Positions 38,694 to 47,332 of a stretch of 64,000 nucleotides of DNA are shown here, piece after piece; positions within the stretch are counted from its first letter, which is position 1; each line of letters starts with the position of its first letter. The translations under genes were made by a program, and so were the position numbers. Source of the DNA: Polaromonas glacialis. GTDB taxonomy: Bacteria > Pseudomonadota > Gammaproteobacteria > Burkholderiales > Burkholderiaceae_C. The notes beneath the pieces were generated by a model. That model ran no database searches. It was not told the origin of the DNA and saw nothing but the letters and a program-made list of their open reading frames with translations. Location of the stretch: positions 62,001-126,000 of the forward strand of contig NZ_KL448323.1 in the NCBI RefSeq assembly GCF_000709345.1, read 5' to 3'.

Positions 38694-39770
38694 ATGTATA
38701 AAAACCTCGCCGCCACGCTCGTGGCCGCCTGTTTTTTTTCTCCCGCTTTTTCCCAATCCCCGGCGCCAGCGCCTTTGAAGATCGGCTTTGTCTATGTCGC
38801 GCCCGTCACCGAGGCCGGCTGGGTTCGCCAGCACGACGAAGCGCGCAAGGCCGTCGAGGCGGCGCTGGGCAGCCAGGTGCAGACCACCCATGTCGACAAC
38901 GTCGCCGAAGGCGCTGACGCCGAACGGGTGATCCGCGACCTGGCCAGCCAGGGCCACCGGCTGATCTTCACGCCCAGCTTTGGCTACATGGAGCCGACGC
39001 TCAAGGTCGCCAAAGACTTTCCCGACGTGAAGTTCGAATCCATCACCGGCTACAAGACCGCGCCCAACGTGGCGGTAGCCAATGCGCGTTATTACGAAGG
39101 CCGTTACCTGGCCGGCATTGCCGCCGGACGGCTGGCGGGCAGCGCCGGCTATGTGGCGGGCTTTGCGATTCCCGAGGTGATCCAGGGCATCAACGCCTTC
39201 ACGCTGGGCATGCGCTCGGTCAACCCGCAGGCGACGGTCAAGGTGGTCTGGCTGGGCGCCTGGTTCGACCCGCCGCGCGAGCGCGAAGCGGCCATGGCGC
39301 TGTTCAATCAGGGCGTGGAAGTGATCGCCTTTCACACCGGCTCGACCGCCGTGATGAGCGCCGCGCAAGAGCGCGGCAAGCTGGCGATTGCCTACCATTC
39401 CGACATGCGCAAGGTCGCGCCCGACGCGCAGCTGCTGGCCATCACCCACCAGTGGGGCGACTACTACACCGGCCGCGCCAAAGCCGTGCTGGATGGTCGC
39501 TGGAAAAGCGCCGCGCTCTGGGGCGGCGTGAAGGAGGGAATGATCCGCGTGGACAGCTTCGGCCCCAAAGTGCCGAAACAGGTCGCCGACGAAGTGCTGG
39601 CCCGCCAGCGCGACATCGCCGCCGGCCGGCTGCATCCGTTCAAGGCACGAGGCGCGCTGCTTGACAACGAAGGCCGTGAAGTGCTGGCCGCCGGCCGGGC
39701 GCTGAGCGACGAACAGATCCTGAACATGAACTTCCTGGTGCAGGGCGTTCAGGGCAAGCTGAACCCATAA
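38694..39770 (+). CDS. BMP-family periplasmic substrate-binding protein
   Basis: A 358-residue paralogue of the receptor at 31971 (shared FTPSFGYMEPTLKVAKDFPDVKFE and VDNVAEGADAERVIRDLASQG patterns). Unlike that lipoprotein, its signal peptide ends in AFSQ with no lipobox cysteine, so it should be a free periplasmic protein. No permease or ATPase gene is beside it, and it may use the importer at 28.3-31.9 kb. AGAGG precedes the ATG. It sits ahead of deazaguanine and guanine genes, which fits a purine-like ligand. Confidence 0.88.
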   Translation: MYKNLAATLVAACFFSPAFSQSPAPAPLKIGFVYVAPVTEAGWVRQHDEARKAVEAALGSQVQTTHVDNVAEGADAERVIRDLASQGHRLIFTPSFGYMEPTLKVAKDFPDVKFESITGYKTAPNVAVANARYYEGRYLAGIAAGRLAGSAGYVAGFAIPEVIQGINAFTLGMRSVNPQATVKVVWLGAWFDPPREREAAMALFNQGVEVIAFHTGSTAVMSAAQERGKLAIAYHSDMRKVAPDAQLLAITHQWGDYYTGRAKAVLDGRWKSAALWGGVKEGMIRVDSFGPKVPKQVADEVLARQRDIAAGRLHPFKARGALLDNEGREVLAAGRALSDEQILNMNFLVQGVQGKLNP

Positions 39771-39784
39771 ACGAGATCAACACC

Positions 39785-40420
39785 ATGAGCTACCAGGTCA
39801 AGGAAATTTTCTACACGCTGCAGGGCGAGGGCAGCCATGCCGGCCGTCCTGCGGTTTTTTGCCGTTTCGCCGGCTGCAACCTGTGGTCGGGACGCGAGCC
39901 AGATCGCGCCAGCGCCGTCTGCCGGTTTTGCGACACCGACTTCGTTGGCACCGACGGCACGCTGGGCGGCAAGTTCCGGGATGCCGACGCGCTGGCCCGC
40001 CAGATCGAGGCCCAGTGGCCCGCCGGCGACAGCGCGCACCGCTTTGTCGTGATGACCGGCGGCGAGCCGCTGCTGCAGGTGGACAGCGCGTTGATCGAAG
40101 CGCTGCATGCGCGCGGCTTTCAGATCGCGGTGGAAACCAACGGCACGATCGCCGCGCCGCCCGGCATCGACTGGATCTGCGTCAGCCCCAAGGCCGGCGC
40201 GCCATGGGTCCAGCGCGAAGGCGATGAGCTGAAGGTCGTCTGGCCGCAGCCGGCGCTTGACTGGGCTGAACTGCAGGCGGCCAATTTCAGTCATCGCTAC
40301 CTGCAGCCGATGGACAACGCCGCGCGCCAGGAAAATACCCAGGCCTGCATCGCGCTGTGCCTGGCCCAGCCCGCCTGGCGCCTGAGCTTGCAAACCCACA
40401 AGATCACCGGCATCCGATGA
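39785..40420 (+). CDS. queE: 7-carboxy-7-deazaguanine synthase QueE
   Basis: A radical SAM enzyme that contracts 6-carboxytetrahydropterin to 7-carboxy-7-deazaguanine in queuosine synthesis. The 211-residue protein carries the family-specific cluster motif C-x14-C-x2-C, starting at Cys31 (CNLWSGREP...CRFC). The IFYTLQGEGSHAGRPAVF start and MTGGEPLLQ near residue 95 are typical. Its TGA overlaps the queD ATG (ATGA). Confidence 0.94.
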   Translation: MSYQVKEIFYTLQGEGSHAGRPAVFCRFAGCNLWSGREPDRASAVCRFCDTDFVGTDGTLGGKFRDADALARQIEAQWPAGDSAHRFVVMTGGEPLLQVDSALIEALHARGFQIAVETNGTIAAPPGIDWICVSPKAGAPWVQREGDELKVVWPQPALDWAELQAANFSHRYLQPMDNAARQENTQACIALCLAQPAWRLSLQTHKITGIR

Positions 40421-40806
40421 ACGATAGGTCAACGCCCATGGTCTGCGAGATCAGCCAGTCCTTCTTTTTCGACGCCGCGCACACGCTGGACCGCGCCATC
40501 GAAACCGCCAGCAGCAAACGCATCCACGGCCACACCTACAACGCCGAGGTGTTCTTGACCGGCCAGCCCGATCCGGCCACCGGCATGGTGATCGACCTCG
40601 GGCTGGTGCGCCGCGAGGTGGCGCTGCTGCGCGAGCAACTCGACCACCACCTGCTTGACGAAGTGCCGGGCCTGGGGCCGCCGACGCTGGAAAACCTGTG
40701 CCAGTTCATCTTCAGCAAACTGCTGCCCGCGCTGCCGGCCTTGAGCTCGGTGCGGGTCTGGCGCGTGTCGATTGGCGATGGCTGCCGGGTGACCCGGCCG
40801 CTGTGA
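40417..40806 (+). CDS. queD: 6-carboxytetrahydropterin synthase QueD-like, without the usual catalytic cysteine
   Basis: A 129-residue member of the PTPS/QueD family. Zinc-binding histidines are in FFFDAAHTL and HGHTY, and LDHHLLDEVPGL near residue 82 keeps the catalytic His. Where canonical QueD has C-x3-HGH, this protein has S-K-R-I-HGH, so the expected Cys is Ser. The C-terminal Glu of the KETC motif is also not apparent (VSIGDGC). Coupling to queE argues that it still serves queuosine synthesis. The ATG at 40417 overlaps the queE stop; an in-frame ATG at 40438 is the alternative. Confidence 0.85.
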   Translation: MNDRSTPMVCEISQSFFFDAAHTLDRAIETASSKRIHGHTYNAEVFLTGQPDPATGMVIDLGLVRREVALLREQLDHHLLDEVPGLGPPTLENLCQFIFSKLLPALPALSSVRVWRVSIGDGCRVTRPL

Positions 40807-40824
40807 TCGGGTAATCTTGACGCG

Positions 40825-42132
40825 ATGAAAGCCTACCGCGCCTCGATTCTTCATTTTCCCGATCCTGCGCTCCCCCGGGCGGCGCTGGAAGCCGACGGCC
40901 TGCTGGTCGTCGGTCCGGACGCCCGGGGCCGGCAGGTGGTGCAGGCGCTCGGCCCTTACGCCGAACTGGCGTCGCGCTTTGCCGGCGTGCCGACCGAGCA
41001 TTTCCCCGGCCGCATCATCGCGCCGGGCTTTGTCGATCTGCACCTCCATTTTCCGCAAGTCGATGTGATCGGCTCGCCCGCCGAGGGCTTGCTGCCGTGG
41101 CTTGAAAACTACACCTTTCCCCAGGAAAAACGCTTCTCTGCGCACGGCCACAGTGCGCAGGTAGCTACATTTTTCATAGCAGAGCTGCTGCGCAACGGCG
41201 TCACCACGGCGCTGGCCTTTGCCAGCTCGCATCCCGAATCGGTCGATGCGCTGTTTGCCGAGGCGCAAAAAAACAATCTGCGCCTGATCGCCGGCAAGGT
41301 GCTGATGGACCAGCACGCGCCCGACGGCGTGCGCGACGAGACGCAGCAAAGCCTGCTCGACACCGAGGCGCTGATCCGGCGCTGGCACGGCGTGGACCGG
41401 CTGGGTTATGCCATCACGCCGCGTTTCGTGCCCAGTTGCAGCGCCGCCCAGTTGCGCGGCGCCGGCGAACTGGCCGCCAAGTATCCGGACGTGTGGATTC
41501 AGTCGCACGTCGCCGAAAACAAGGATGAAGTCGCCTGGGTCAAGGGCCTGTATCCCGAGGCGCGTAGTTATTTAAGCGTGTACGAGCAGTTCGGCCTGAT
41601 GCGCCCGCGCGCCATCTACGCCCACTGCATTCACTTCGACGACGAAGACCGGGCGCTGATGCGCAGCACGGGCGCGGCCGCCGCCGTCAGCCCGACCAGC
41701 AACCTGTTCCTGGGCAGCGGATTTTTCGACTATGCCGGCGCCGACCGCGTGGGTTTTGACTATGGGCTGGCCAGCGACGTCGGCGGCGGCACGTCGTTCA
41801 GTCCGTTTCACACCATGCTGGCGGCGTATTACGTTGGCCGCGAAGGGCAGACCAAGACCGGCGTTTCCCTGAGCCCGCAACACCTGTGGTGGCAGCACAC
41901 GGGGGGCGCCGCGCAGGCGCTGGGCCTGGGAGGCGTGGTGGGCAACGTGCTACCCGGCTGCGAGGCCGACTTTGTCGTGCTCAATCCGCAGGCTACGGCA
42001 CTGCTGGCGCGCCGCGCCTCGCAGGCGTCCAGCCTGGACGAGCTGCTGTTTTCAATGATCGTGCTCGGGGACGACCGGCTGGTCGAAAAAACCGTGATTT
42101 CGCAGGCCGGTGGCGCAGGGCTGCTGAAATAG
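40825..42132 (+). CDS. guaD: Guanine deaminase
   Basis: A 435-residue amidohydrolase converting guanine to xanthine. Metal-binding motifs are in PGFVDLHLHFPQ near residue 70, SHVAENKDEV near 230, IYAHCIHFDD near 265 and SDVGGGTSFSPFHTM near 315. TFFIAELLRNGVTTAL near 112 matches the family. Its product feeds XdhAB. It lies 18 bp after queD and may be co-transcribed. Confidence 0.94.
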   Translation: MKAYRASILHFPDPALPRAALEADGLLVVGPDARGRQVVQALGPYAELASRFAGVPTEHFPGRIIAPGFVDLHLHFPQVDVIGSPAEGLLPWLENYTFPQEKRFSAHGHSAQVATFFIAELLRNGVTTALAFASSHPESVDALFAEAQKNNLRLIAGKVLMDQHAPDGVRDETQQSLLDTEALIRRWHGVDRLGYAITPRFVPSCSAAQLRGAGELAAKYPDVWIQSHVAENKDEVAWVKGLYPEARSYLSVYEQFGLMRPRAIYAHCIHFDDEDRALMRSTGAAAAVSPTSNLFLGSGFFDYAGADRVGFDYGLASDVGGGTSFSPFHTMLAAYYVGREGQTKTGVSLSPQHLWWQHTGGAAQALGLGGVVGNVLPGCEADFVVLNPQATALLARRASQASSLDELLFSMIVLGDDRLVEKTVISQAGGAGLLK

Positions 42133-42141
42133 GCCGGATTC

Positions 42142-42201
42142 ATGATGAAAAAGGTATTTTGCGCAGGCAGGACGGGCGAAGTAAGCTATTGAATAGATAG
42201 C
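42142..42201 (-). repeat. Dispersed two-hairpin repeat, copy J
   Basis: On the minus strand it reads GCTATCTATTCAATAGC, then a CGCCCGTCCTGCCTGCGCAAAA segment and CTTTTTCATC. It lies just after the guanine deaminase stop, before dcd. Confidence 0.76.
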
Positions 42202-42301
42202 GTGATAACGGGCCGGTCTGCTGGCCGTTAAAGACGCCCTGGCGCGCCGCTTGTGCAATCCAGCCTGCCTACAATCACCGGCAACGCAAGGAACCTTCCC
42301 A

Positions 42302-42874
42302 ATGAGCATCAAGAGCGACAAATGGATACGCCACATGGCCGAGACCACCGGCATGATCGAGCCTTTCGAACCCAAGCAGGTCCGCGAGCGCGATGGCCAC
42401 AAGATCATCAGCTACGGCACGTCGAGCTACGGCTACGACATCCGCTGCGCGCCCGAGTTCAAGGTTTTCACCAACATCCACAGCACCGTGGTGGACCCGA
42501 AGAACTTCGATGAAAAGAGCTTCGTGGACATGCACGGCGACAGCTGCATCATTCCGCCCAACAGCTTTGCGCTGGCGCGCACGCTCGAATATTTCCGCAT
42601 TCCGCGCAACGTGCTGACCATCTGCCTGGGCAAAAGCACCTATGCGCGCTGCGGCATCATCGTCAACGTCACGCCCTTCGAGCCCGAATGGGAAGGTTAT
42701 GTGACGCTGGAATTTTCCAACACCACGCCGCTGCCCGCCCGCATCTACGCCGGCGAAGGCTGCGCGCAGGTGCTGTTCTTTGAAAGCGACAAGGACGATG
42801 TCTGCGAAGTCAGCTACAAGGACCGGGGCGGCAAATACCAGGGCCAGGTGGGCGTGACGCTGCCCAAGGCGTGA
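42302..42874 (+). CDS. dcd: dCTP deaminase
   Basis: It deaminates dCTP to dUTP for dTTP synthesis and works as a homotrimer. The 190-residue length fits. Key stretches are [14 protein letters not shown] near residue 36, [21 protein letters not shown] near 112-132 with the catalytic glutamate region, and the C-terminal [13 protein letters not shown]. The ATG at 42302 is the family start; the frame is open to 42251. TACAAT at 42270-42275 could be its -10 box. Confidence 0.95.
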   Translation: MSIKSDKWIRHMAETTGMIEPFEPKQVRERDGHKIISYGTSSYGYDIRCAPEFKVFTNIHSTVVDPKNFDEKSFVDMHGDSCIIPPNSFALARTLEYFRIPRNVLTICLGKSTYARCGIIVNVTPFEPEWEGYVTLEFSNTTPLPARIYAGEGCAQVLFFESDKDDVCEVSYKDRGGKYQGQVGVTLPKA

Positions 42875-42981
42875 GCTGCCGCACTTGCGGATAGGCCTTG
42901 AACGCCGGGGGCTATTGGCCTGGCGCAATGGCCGCGCCACAATGCGGCCTGCGAAGTCCACCCACGAAAGGCAGGCAACCC

Positions 42982-43188
42982 ATGAGAAATGACGACACCC
43001 GCTGCTGCGGAACCGGCACCTGCATGATCAATGCGCAAGGTTTCTGCTGGTGCGGGCAGCGCTGGGACGGAGAAAAAATGTGCGCACCGGGCTTGCCCGG
43101 CGGGCAGCCAGGCCAGGCGGCGCTTGAACCCGGGCTTGCTGAAAAATCATCGGAACTTCGGATGCTTGATCATCCGCCTGCCGCATGA
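42982..43188 (+). CDS. Small cysteine-rich protein of unknown function
   Basis: A 68-residue protein whose first 35 residues hold seven cysteines (RCCGTGTCMINAQGFCWCGQ, then EKMC), suggesting a bound metal. The N-terminal half resembles small hypothetical proteins I have seen in related Burkholderiales; the rest is low-complexity. Its TGA overlaps the next start as ATGA, so it is translated with the following two genes. Confidence 0.65.
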   Translation: MRNDDTRCCGTGTCMINAQGFCWCGQRWDGEKMCAPGLPGGQPGQAALEPGLAEKSSELRMLDHPPAA

Positions 43189-43406
43189 ACCCCCTGAACC
43201 CCAAAAAACTCCTGCTTTCCAAATGGACGGCGGTGCAGCCCATCCGCAAGGACAAGCATTTCCTGGTCACCAAGGTAGTTGCGCCCGAGTTTGTGGGAGA
43301 AAAAACGCAGTGGGTGGACATCGAAGCGGTGTTTTCGCGGTCCACGCAAAGGCTTGCCTGGCGTGACCTGCAAAACGACGACCTCTGGAAGCAGGGCTGG
43401 GTATGA
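43185..43406 (+). CDS. Conserved small protein, TIGR02450 family
   Basis: A 73-residue basic, tryptophan-rich protein starting MNPLNPKKLLLSKWTAVQP. The family pattern continues with KDKHFLVTKV and ends RDLQNDDLWKQGW. Function is unknown. It overlaps both neighbours by ATGA junctions. Confidence 0.82.
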   Translation: MNPLNPKKLLLSKWTAVQPIRKDKHFLVTKVVAPEFVGEKTQWVDIEAVFSRSTQRLAWRDLQNDDLWKQGWV

Positions 43407-44116
43407 AAGCCGGCAAGCGCATGAAACCCCGCAGCCTGCTGCTGCGCCAGGCGCGTTTTGCAGGCCTCTTGGCGATGGGATTAACCGCAGGGAGCGTGGC
43501 CATGGCCGTTGAAGAACCGAAGTTTGAAGTCACGGTCAAGGACGGCAACTGCGAAGTGCGCCGCTATGCCCCGGTCATCGTGGCTGAAACCTATGTGGAA
43601 GGTGACATGGATGCGGCCTCGCGCCAGGGTTTCAAGCTGATCGCCGATTACATTTTTGGCAACAACCAGCTGGCAGGCACGGCGCCAGACAAGGCTTCGG
43701 AAAAGATCGCAATGACGGCGCCCGTCACCGCCGAGCCCGTGGCTGCGTCCGGGAAGATCGCGATGACCGCTCCCGTGACCGTGGAGCCTGTGGCGGCTGC
43801 TGCCTCCATGGCCAGCGCCACCCAATGGCGGATTCATTTCGTGATGCCAAGCCAGTATTCGATGCAAACGCTGCCCAAACCCAACAACGAGGCGGTGAAG
43901 TTGCGGGCAGTGCCCGCCAGGACTTTTGCGGTGCTGAGCTACTCCGGTTTCAACACGGCCTCCAGGGTTCAGGAGAAAACGGACGAGCTGGCCCTGTGGA
44001 TGAAGTCGAAAAACCTGCAGGCTGTCAGCGTGCCCCAGCTTGCGCGCTACGACCCGCCGTGGACCTTGCCGATGTGGCGCCGAAACGAAATCCAGATGGA
44101 AATCAAGACGCCCTGA
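43403..44116 (+). CDS. SOUL-family haem-binding-like protein, exported
   Basis: A 237-residue protein with a signal peptide (LLAMGLTAGSVAMAVE) and a SOUL domain starting FEVTVKDGNCEVRRYAPVIVAET. The IAMTAPV element occurs twice in tandem (near residues 101 and 118), an expansion common in bacterial members. The C-terminal RNEIQMEI is also typical. Likely periplasmic. Haem binding is known for eukaryotic relatives only, so the role is unproven. Last gene of the overlapping trio. Confidence 0.85.
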   Translation: MKAGKRMKPRSLLLRQARFAGLLAMGLTAGSVAMAVEEPKFEVTVKDGNCEVRRYAPVIVAETYVEGDMDAASRQGFKLIADYIFGNNQLAGTAPDKASEKIAMTAPVTAEPVAASGKIAMTAPVTVEPVAAAASMASATQWRIHFVMPSQYSMQTLPKPNNEAVKLRAVPARTFAVLSYSGFNTASRVQEKTDELALWMKSKNLQAVSVPQLARYDPPWTLPMWRRNEIQMEIKTP

Positions 44117-44166
44117 ATCAGGGGTTTTTCACACGAACAGGGCGATGCGCTGACTCCTTTTTCCGG

Positions 44167-45069
44167 TCAGCCTGGAGCGGTCTGAGCCGTTGGCGTCTCG
44201 GCTTCGCGCCAGCCCACCGCGCCCCGGTAGGCGTGCCAGCTTGCATGGCCGAGCAGCGGGCCGATCACCACCAGGCCGGCGCCCCAGGGCAGCAGCGCCA
44301 CGGCAATCAGCGTGGTGATGAGCAGCCCCCACAGCAGCATCACGCCGGGGCTTGAAAACATCACACGGATGCTGGTGATGGCCGCTGAAATCGCATCGGT
44401 GTCGCGGTCCAGGATCATCGGGATCGACACCACGGCGGTGGAAAAGACCAGCACCGCGAACATCCCGCCCACCGCCAGGTAGACGGCGACGAATTCCCAG
44501 TTGTCGGGGTTGAACACGGCGTTCAGCACGCCAGTGGTCGAAGGCATGCCGGTGTTGAAAAACACCGCGAACACCACCAGCGAGGCCCGGCCCCACAGCA
44601 GTTCGAGCACGATCAGCACCAGCACCAGCATGCCCATGCTGCGGATGTGGCTGTCCCAGCAGGTCAGCGACGCCCCGAGTTCGGGCCTGAGGCCCTGCTC
44701 GCGCCGGCGGCTGACTTCATACAGGCCCATCGCCAGGAAGGGGCCGACGAGCAGGCAGCCCGAGGCAATCGTCAGCGTGTATTCAGGCCGGGCGCGAAAC
44801 ACGGCGCCGAGCGTGAGCGCCATGAGCCAGAAGCAAATCCCGTAAAACAGGCCGATGCCGGGATGCGCCAACAGGTCGCGCCATCCGGCGGCCAGCCAGG
44901 CAAAGGGCGCACCCGGACCGAGCGGCCGCATGATCGCCTGCGGCCCGACCGGAGGCGGAGGCACATACGGCGTGTCCATGACCGGCAGCTCGTCGTGCAG
45001 CGTCTGGGCTTGGGAGGGCAGGGCTGCGGGCGGCACCCTGCCGTCGTCGCGGGAAGGGGAAGAGTTCAT
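44167..45069 (-). CDS. DUF2189 membrane protein
   Basis: A 300-residue inner-membrane protein with about five or six hydrophobic helices and polar ends. APFAWLAAGWRDLLAHPGIGLFYG near residue 53 and the C-terminal LLGHASWHAYRGAVGW match the DUF2189 family, which has no known function. A paralogue lies at 45719. It ends convergently with the SOUL gene, 50 bp apart. Confidence 0.85.
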   Translation of the reverse strand: MNSSPSRDDGRVPPAALPSQAQTLHDELPVMDTPYVPPPPVGPQAIMRPLGPGAPFAWLAAGWRDLLAHPGIGLFYGICFWLMALTLGAVFRARPEYTLTIASGCLLVGPFLAMGLYEVSRRREQGLRPELGASLTCWDSHIRSMGMLVLVLIVLELLWGRASLVVFAVFFNTGMPSTTGVLNAVFNPDNWEFVAVYLAVGGMFAVLVFSTAVVSIPMILDRDTDAISAAITSIRVMFSSPGVMLLWGLLITTLIAVALLPWGAGLVVIGPLLGHASWHAYRGAVGWREAETPTAQTAPG

Positions 45070-45262
45070 GGGGCTTTGGTTGAGAAGGCGGGTCTGTCGT
45101 CAGCCGCCAGCGTAACCAGTTCCCCAGGCCCTGACCAGCAGGAAAGTACCAACAAGCGTTGCCGGTATGGATTTCCAGTGCATGCGCGTCGCCCTGCGTT
45201 TCGGTGTACTGCCTGAAACACGCTCGCTCCAGAGTACCGGGAAAAATAGGAAAAACCGTGTT

Positions 45263-45631
45263 TCAGGCGGCCTGGTGCTGTTCGAATTTTTCCTGGCAGG
45301 CAATGCAGCGCGGGGCTTCGGGGCTGGCCTTCAGCCTTGGCGCGGGGATGGGGACCGCGCAGTCGATGCATTCGCCATAGTTGCCTGCTTCAATGCGCGC
45401 CAGGGCCGCGTCGATCATGGCCAGTTCGCTGGTTTCGCGCTCGCCAATGGCGAACTCCAGTTCACGCTCGGTGGCCACCTGGGCACTGGAATCCTCGCGG
45501 CGCTCGAAATGGTCGGCTGCCGCTTCGGCGCGGCCCAGCACGCCGCCGCGCTGGTCGCTGATCTGCGCCAGGATGGCGGTGCGCATGTCCGTCAATTGCT
45601 GGCGGTAAGGGCTTGCTTGTTCTGGGGTCAT
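45263..45631 (-). CDS. DksA/TraR-type zinc finger protein
   Basis: A 122-residue soluble protein: an N-terminal helical region rich in Ala/Glu (1-80, likely coiled-coil) and a C-terminal zinc finger with cysteines spaced C-x2-C...C-x2-C (CIDC near residue 88 and CIAC near 109). DksA relatives insert a coiled coil into the RNA polymerase secondary channel; this shorter form may do so or act as a general stress factor. AGGAG precedes the ATG. It stands alone on the minus strand. Confidence 0.87.
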   Translation of the reverse strand: MTPEQASPYRQQLTDMRTAILAQISDQRGGVLGRAEAAADHFERREDSSAQVATERELEFAIGERETSELAMIDAALARIEAGNYGECIDCAVPIPAPRLKASPEAPRCIACQEKFEQHQAA

Positions 45632-45718
45632 GGGAAGGTCTCCTTGTTGGGTTTGGGTTCATCATGCACCCGCGCGGTATTTTCTTCATTGACAAGGGTC
45701 AACGCGTGTTAAGCACCC

Positions 45719-46702
45719 ATGGAGCGCCCGCATCGCGTGCCTGCACGGAGGCAACGCCGGGCGATTTTTCAGCACTATTGCCGGTGCATCCAGGGGCTGC
45801 CCGAAGATTTGCAGGTAAGCTTGCATCCCACCGTGCCGCCATCCAACCTTCCTCCCCCCCCACCCCTTCCGCCGCGCGCCAGCCGCGGCGCCCTGGCCCT
45901 GCCCGGCATCCGGAGCATCGACGTGGCCCAGCCGCTGAAATGGCTGGCGCGCGGCGCGCGCGACATGCGGCGCGGCGGCTGGCTGAGCCTGCTGCACGGC
46001 CTGGTGCCTGCCGCGTTCGGCGGCCTGCTGGTGCTGCTGGCGCGCGACCGTTTCTGGCTGCTGGCCGGTGCGTTTTCGGGTTTCCTGGTGGTGGCGCCGG
46101 TGCTGGCCACCAGCCTGTATGCGATCAGCCGGGCGATTGAACGCGATGAGCCGGTCAATCTCCGGCTCATCGTCAACACCTGGACGCGCTGGCAGTACTC
46201 GCGCTATGCGGCCAGGGGCGGCTACTGGAGCATGGTGCGCTTTGGCCTGCTGCTGGCGCTGGCCGGCACCGGCTGGGTGCTGACGTCGGCCGCGCTGATC
46301 ACCCTCCTGGCGCCCGAACCCGTCAACACGCCGCTCGATTTCCTGCGCCACGTCGTGCTGGCGCCGGGCCACTACGTCTTCGAACTCTGGCTGACCATGG
46401 GCGGCCTGATGGCGGCGCCGATCTTTGCCTCCAGCGTGATTGCCATGCCGCTGCTGCTCGACCGCCGGGTCGATGTGCTGCAGGCGGTGCTGACCAGCTG
46501 GCAGGCGGTGCTGACCAACCCGGTTCCGCTGGCCTTGTGGGCGGCGCTGATCATGCTGCTGACGCTGCTTGGCCTGGGCACGCTGCTGCTGGGCCTGGTC
46601 GTGGTGCTGCCACTGCTGGGCCATGCCAGCTGGCATGCCTACCGCGACCTGGTCGATGCCAGTGCGCTGCCCGAGCGCCTGCCGCCCGAGGGGGCCGCCT
46701 GA
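45719..46702 (+). CDS. DUF2189 membrane protein
   Basis: A paralogue of the protein at 44167, with RSIDVAQPLKWLARGARDMRRGG as the family start and VLPLLGHASWHAYRDLVD near the end; about six membrane helices between. The 327-residue frame starts at the ATG at 45719, which has no ribosome binding site, and the first 60 residues are unlike the family. A TTG at 45821 or GTG at 45833 may be the true start. Its stop shares a base with the next gene's ATG. Confidence 0.83.
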   Translation: MERPHRVPARRQRRAIFQHYCRCIQGLPEDLQVSLHPTVPPSNLPPPPPLPPRASRGALALPGIRSIDVAQPLKWLARGARDMRRGGWLSLLHGLVPAAFGGLLVLLARDRFWLLAGAFSGFLVVAPVLATSLYAISRAIERDEPVNLRLIVNTWTRWQYSRYAARGGYWSMVRFGLLLALAGTGWVLTSAALITLLAPEPVNTPLDFLRHVVLAPGHYVFELWLTMGGLMAAPIFASSVIAMPLLLDRRVDVLQAVLTSWQAVLTNPVPLALWAALIMLLTLLGLGTLLLGLVVVLPLLGHASWHAYRDLVDASALPERLPPEGAA

Positions 46703-46911
46703 TGTTCGGTTACTCGGAGGAGCAGGTGGCCGCTTTTGGCCTGTCGTTCGGCGTGGGCGCTTTCATGCTCTACATGCTGTTCATCATCGGCCAGCTGGCG
46801 TGGTCGTCCAAGGCCGGAAAGTTCGGCACTTTCGTGATCTTTCTGGGCCTGGCTTTCGGCATGGTGGGTTTTGTCGCCAAGTACTTCATCCAGTGGATGC
46901 TGGAGAAGTAA
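46702..46911 (+). CDS. DUF2788 small membrane protein
   Basis: A 69-residue protein with two hydrophobic helices (about 10-32 and 40-62): FGLSFGVGAFMLYMLFIIGQ, KAGKFGTFVIFLGLAFGM. The sequence fits DUF2788; function unknown. It is coupled by TGATG to the DUF2189 gene. The longer upstream open frame in the same phase is a shadow of that gene. Confidence 0.85.
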   Translation: MFGYSEEQVAAFGLSFGVGAFMLYMLFIIGQLAWSSKAGKFGTFVIFLGLAFGMVGFVAKYFIQWMLEK

Positions 46912-47040
46912 TTCCGTTTCCAAATCAATCCGATATGTCCTTGCTTTGCCTTGCCGTGCCAAAGCCTGTTCTCCGGCTTCGCGCCTAATCCCGGACTGAT
47001 TTGAAAACGTAATAAAGCGCTGGCCCTGGCTGCTGTTTTT

Positions 47041-47100
47041 GAATAAAAAAATCAGTCCCGCGCAATACCCGTAAGCGTAGGCAGCTATTAAATATATAGC
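47041..47100 (-). repeat. Dispersed two-hairpin repeat, copy K
   Basis: On the minus strand: GCTATATATTTAATAGC, CTACGCTTACGGGTATTGCGC and a T-rich end. It lies in the 253-bp gap between the DUF2788 and DUF2256 genes. Confidence 0.8.
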
Positions 47101-47164
47101 ATGCAATGACCCTTGAAAATCGGGCTGGCGGTGCCTGGCGGATCGGTCTTGACACAATCGGCTC

Positions 47165-47332
47165 ATGAAAAATGACTTCAAAGGCAACAAGCACGCCTTG
47201 CCCGCCAAACCTTGCGCGGTCTGCGGCCGCACCATGACCTGGCGCAAGGCCTGGGCGAAAAACTGGGCCGAGGTGCTGTACTGCTCTGACGCCTGCCGCG
47301 CCAGGAAAAAGCACCACGGCGCCGCGCCATGA
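47165..47332 (+). CDS. DUF2256 small zinc-finger-like protein
   Basis: A 55-residue basic protein starting MKNDFKGNKHALPAKPC. Two CxxC-type pairs (PCAVCGRTMTWRKAW and YCSDACRARKK) suggest one bound zinc. The family (DUF2256) is typically found beside cryptochrome/photolyase genes. Its TGA overlaps the photolyase ATG (ATGA). Function unknown; nucleic-acid contact or photolyase assembly is a guess. Confidence 0.88.
   Translation: MKNDFKGNKHALPAKPCAVCGRTMTWRKAWAKNWAEVLYCSDACRARKKHHGAAP

Noticed and set aside
41153..41200. A stretch inside guaD resembling the dispersed repeat (TAGC palindrome-like and TGCGC)
   Set aside because: The encoded residues match guanine deaminase family sequence at this point, so the similarity is coincidental.
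43700..43800. Tandem IAMTAPV duplication in the SOUL protein as a novelty
   Set aside because: Duplicated IAMTAPV blocks are common in bacterial SOUL-family proteins, so it is described only in the gene entry.
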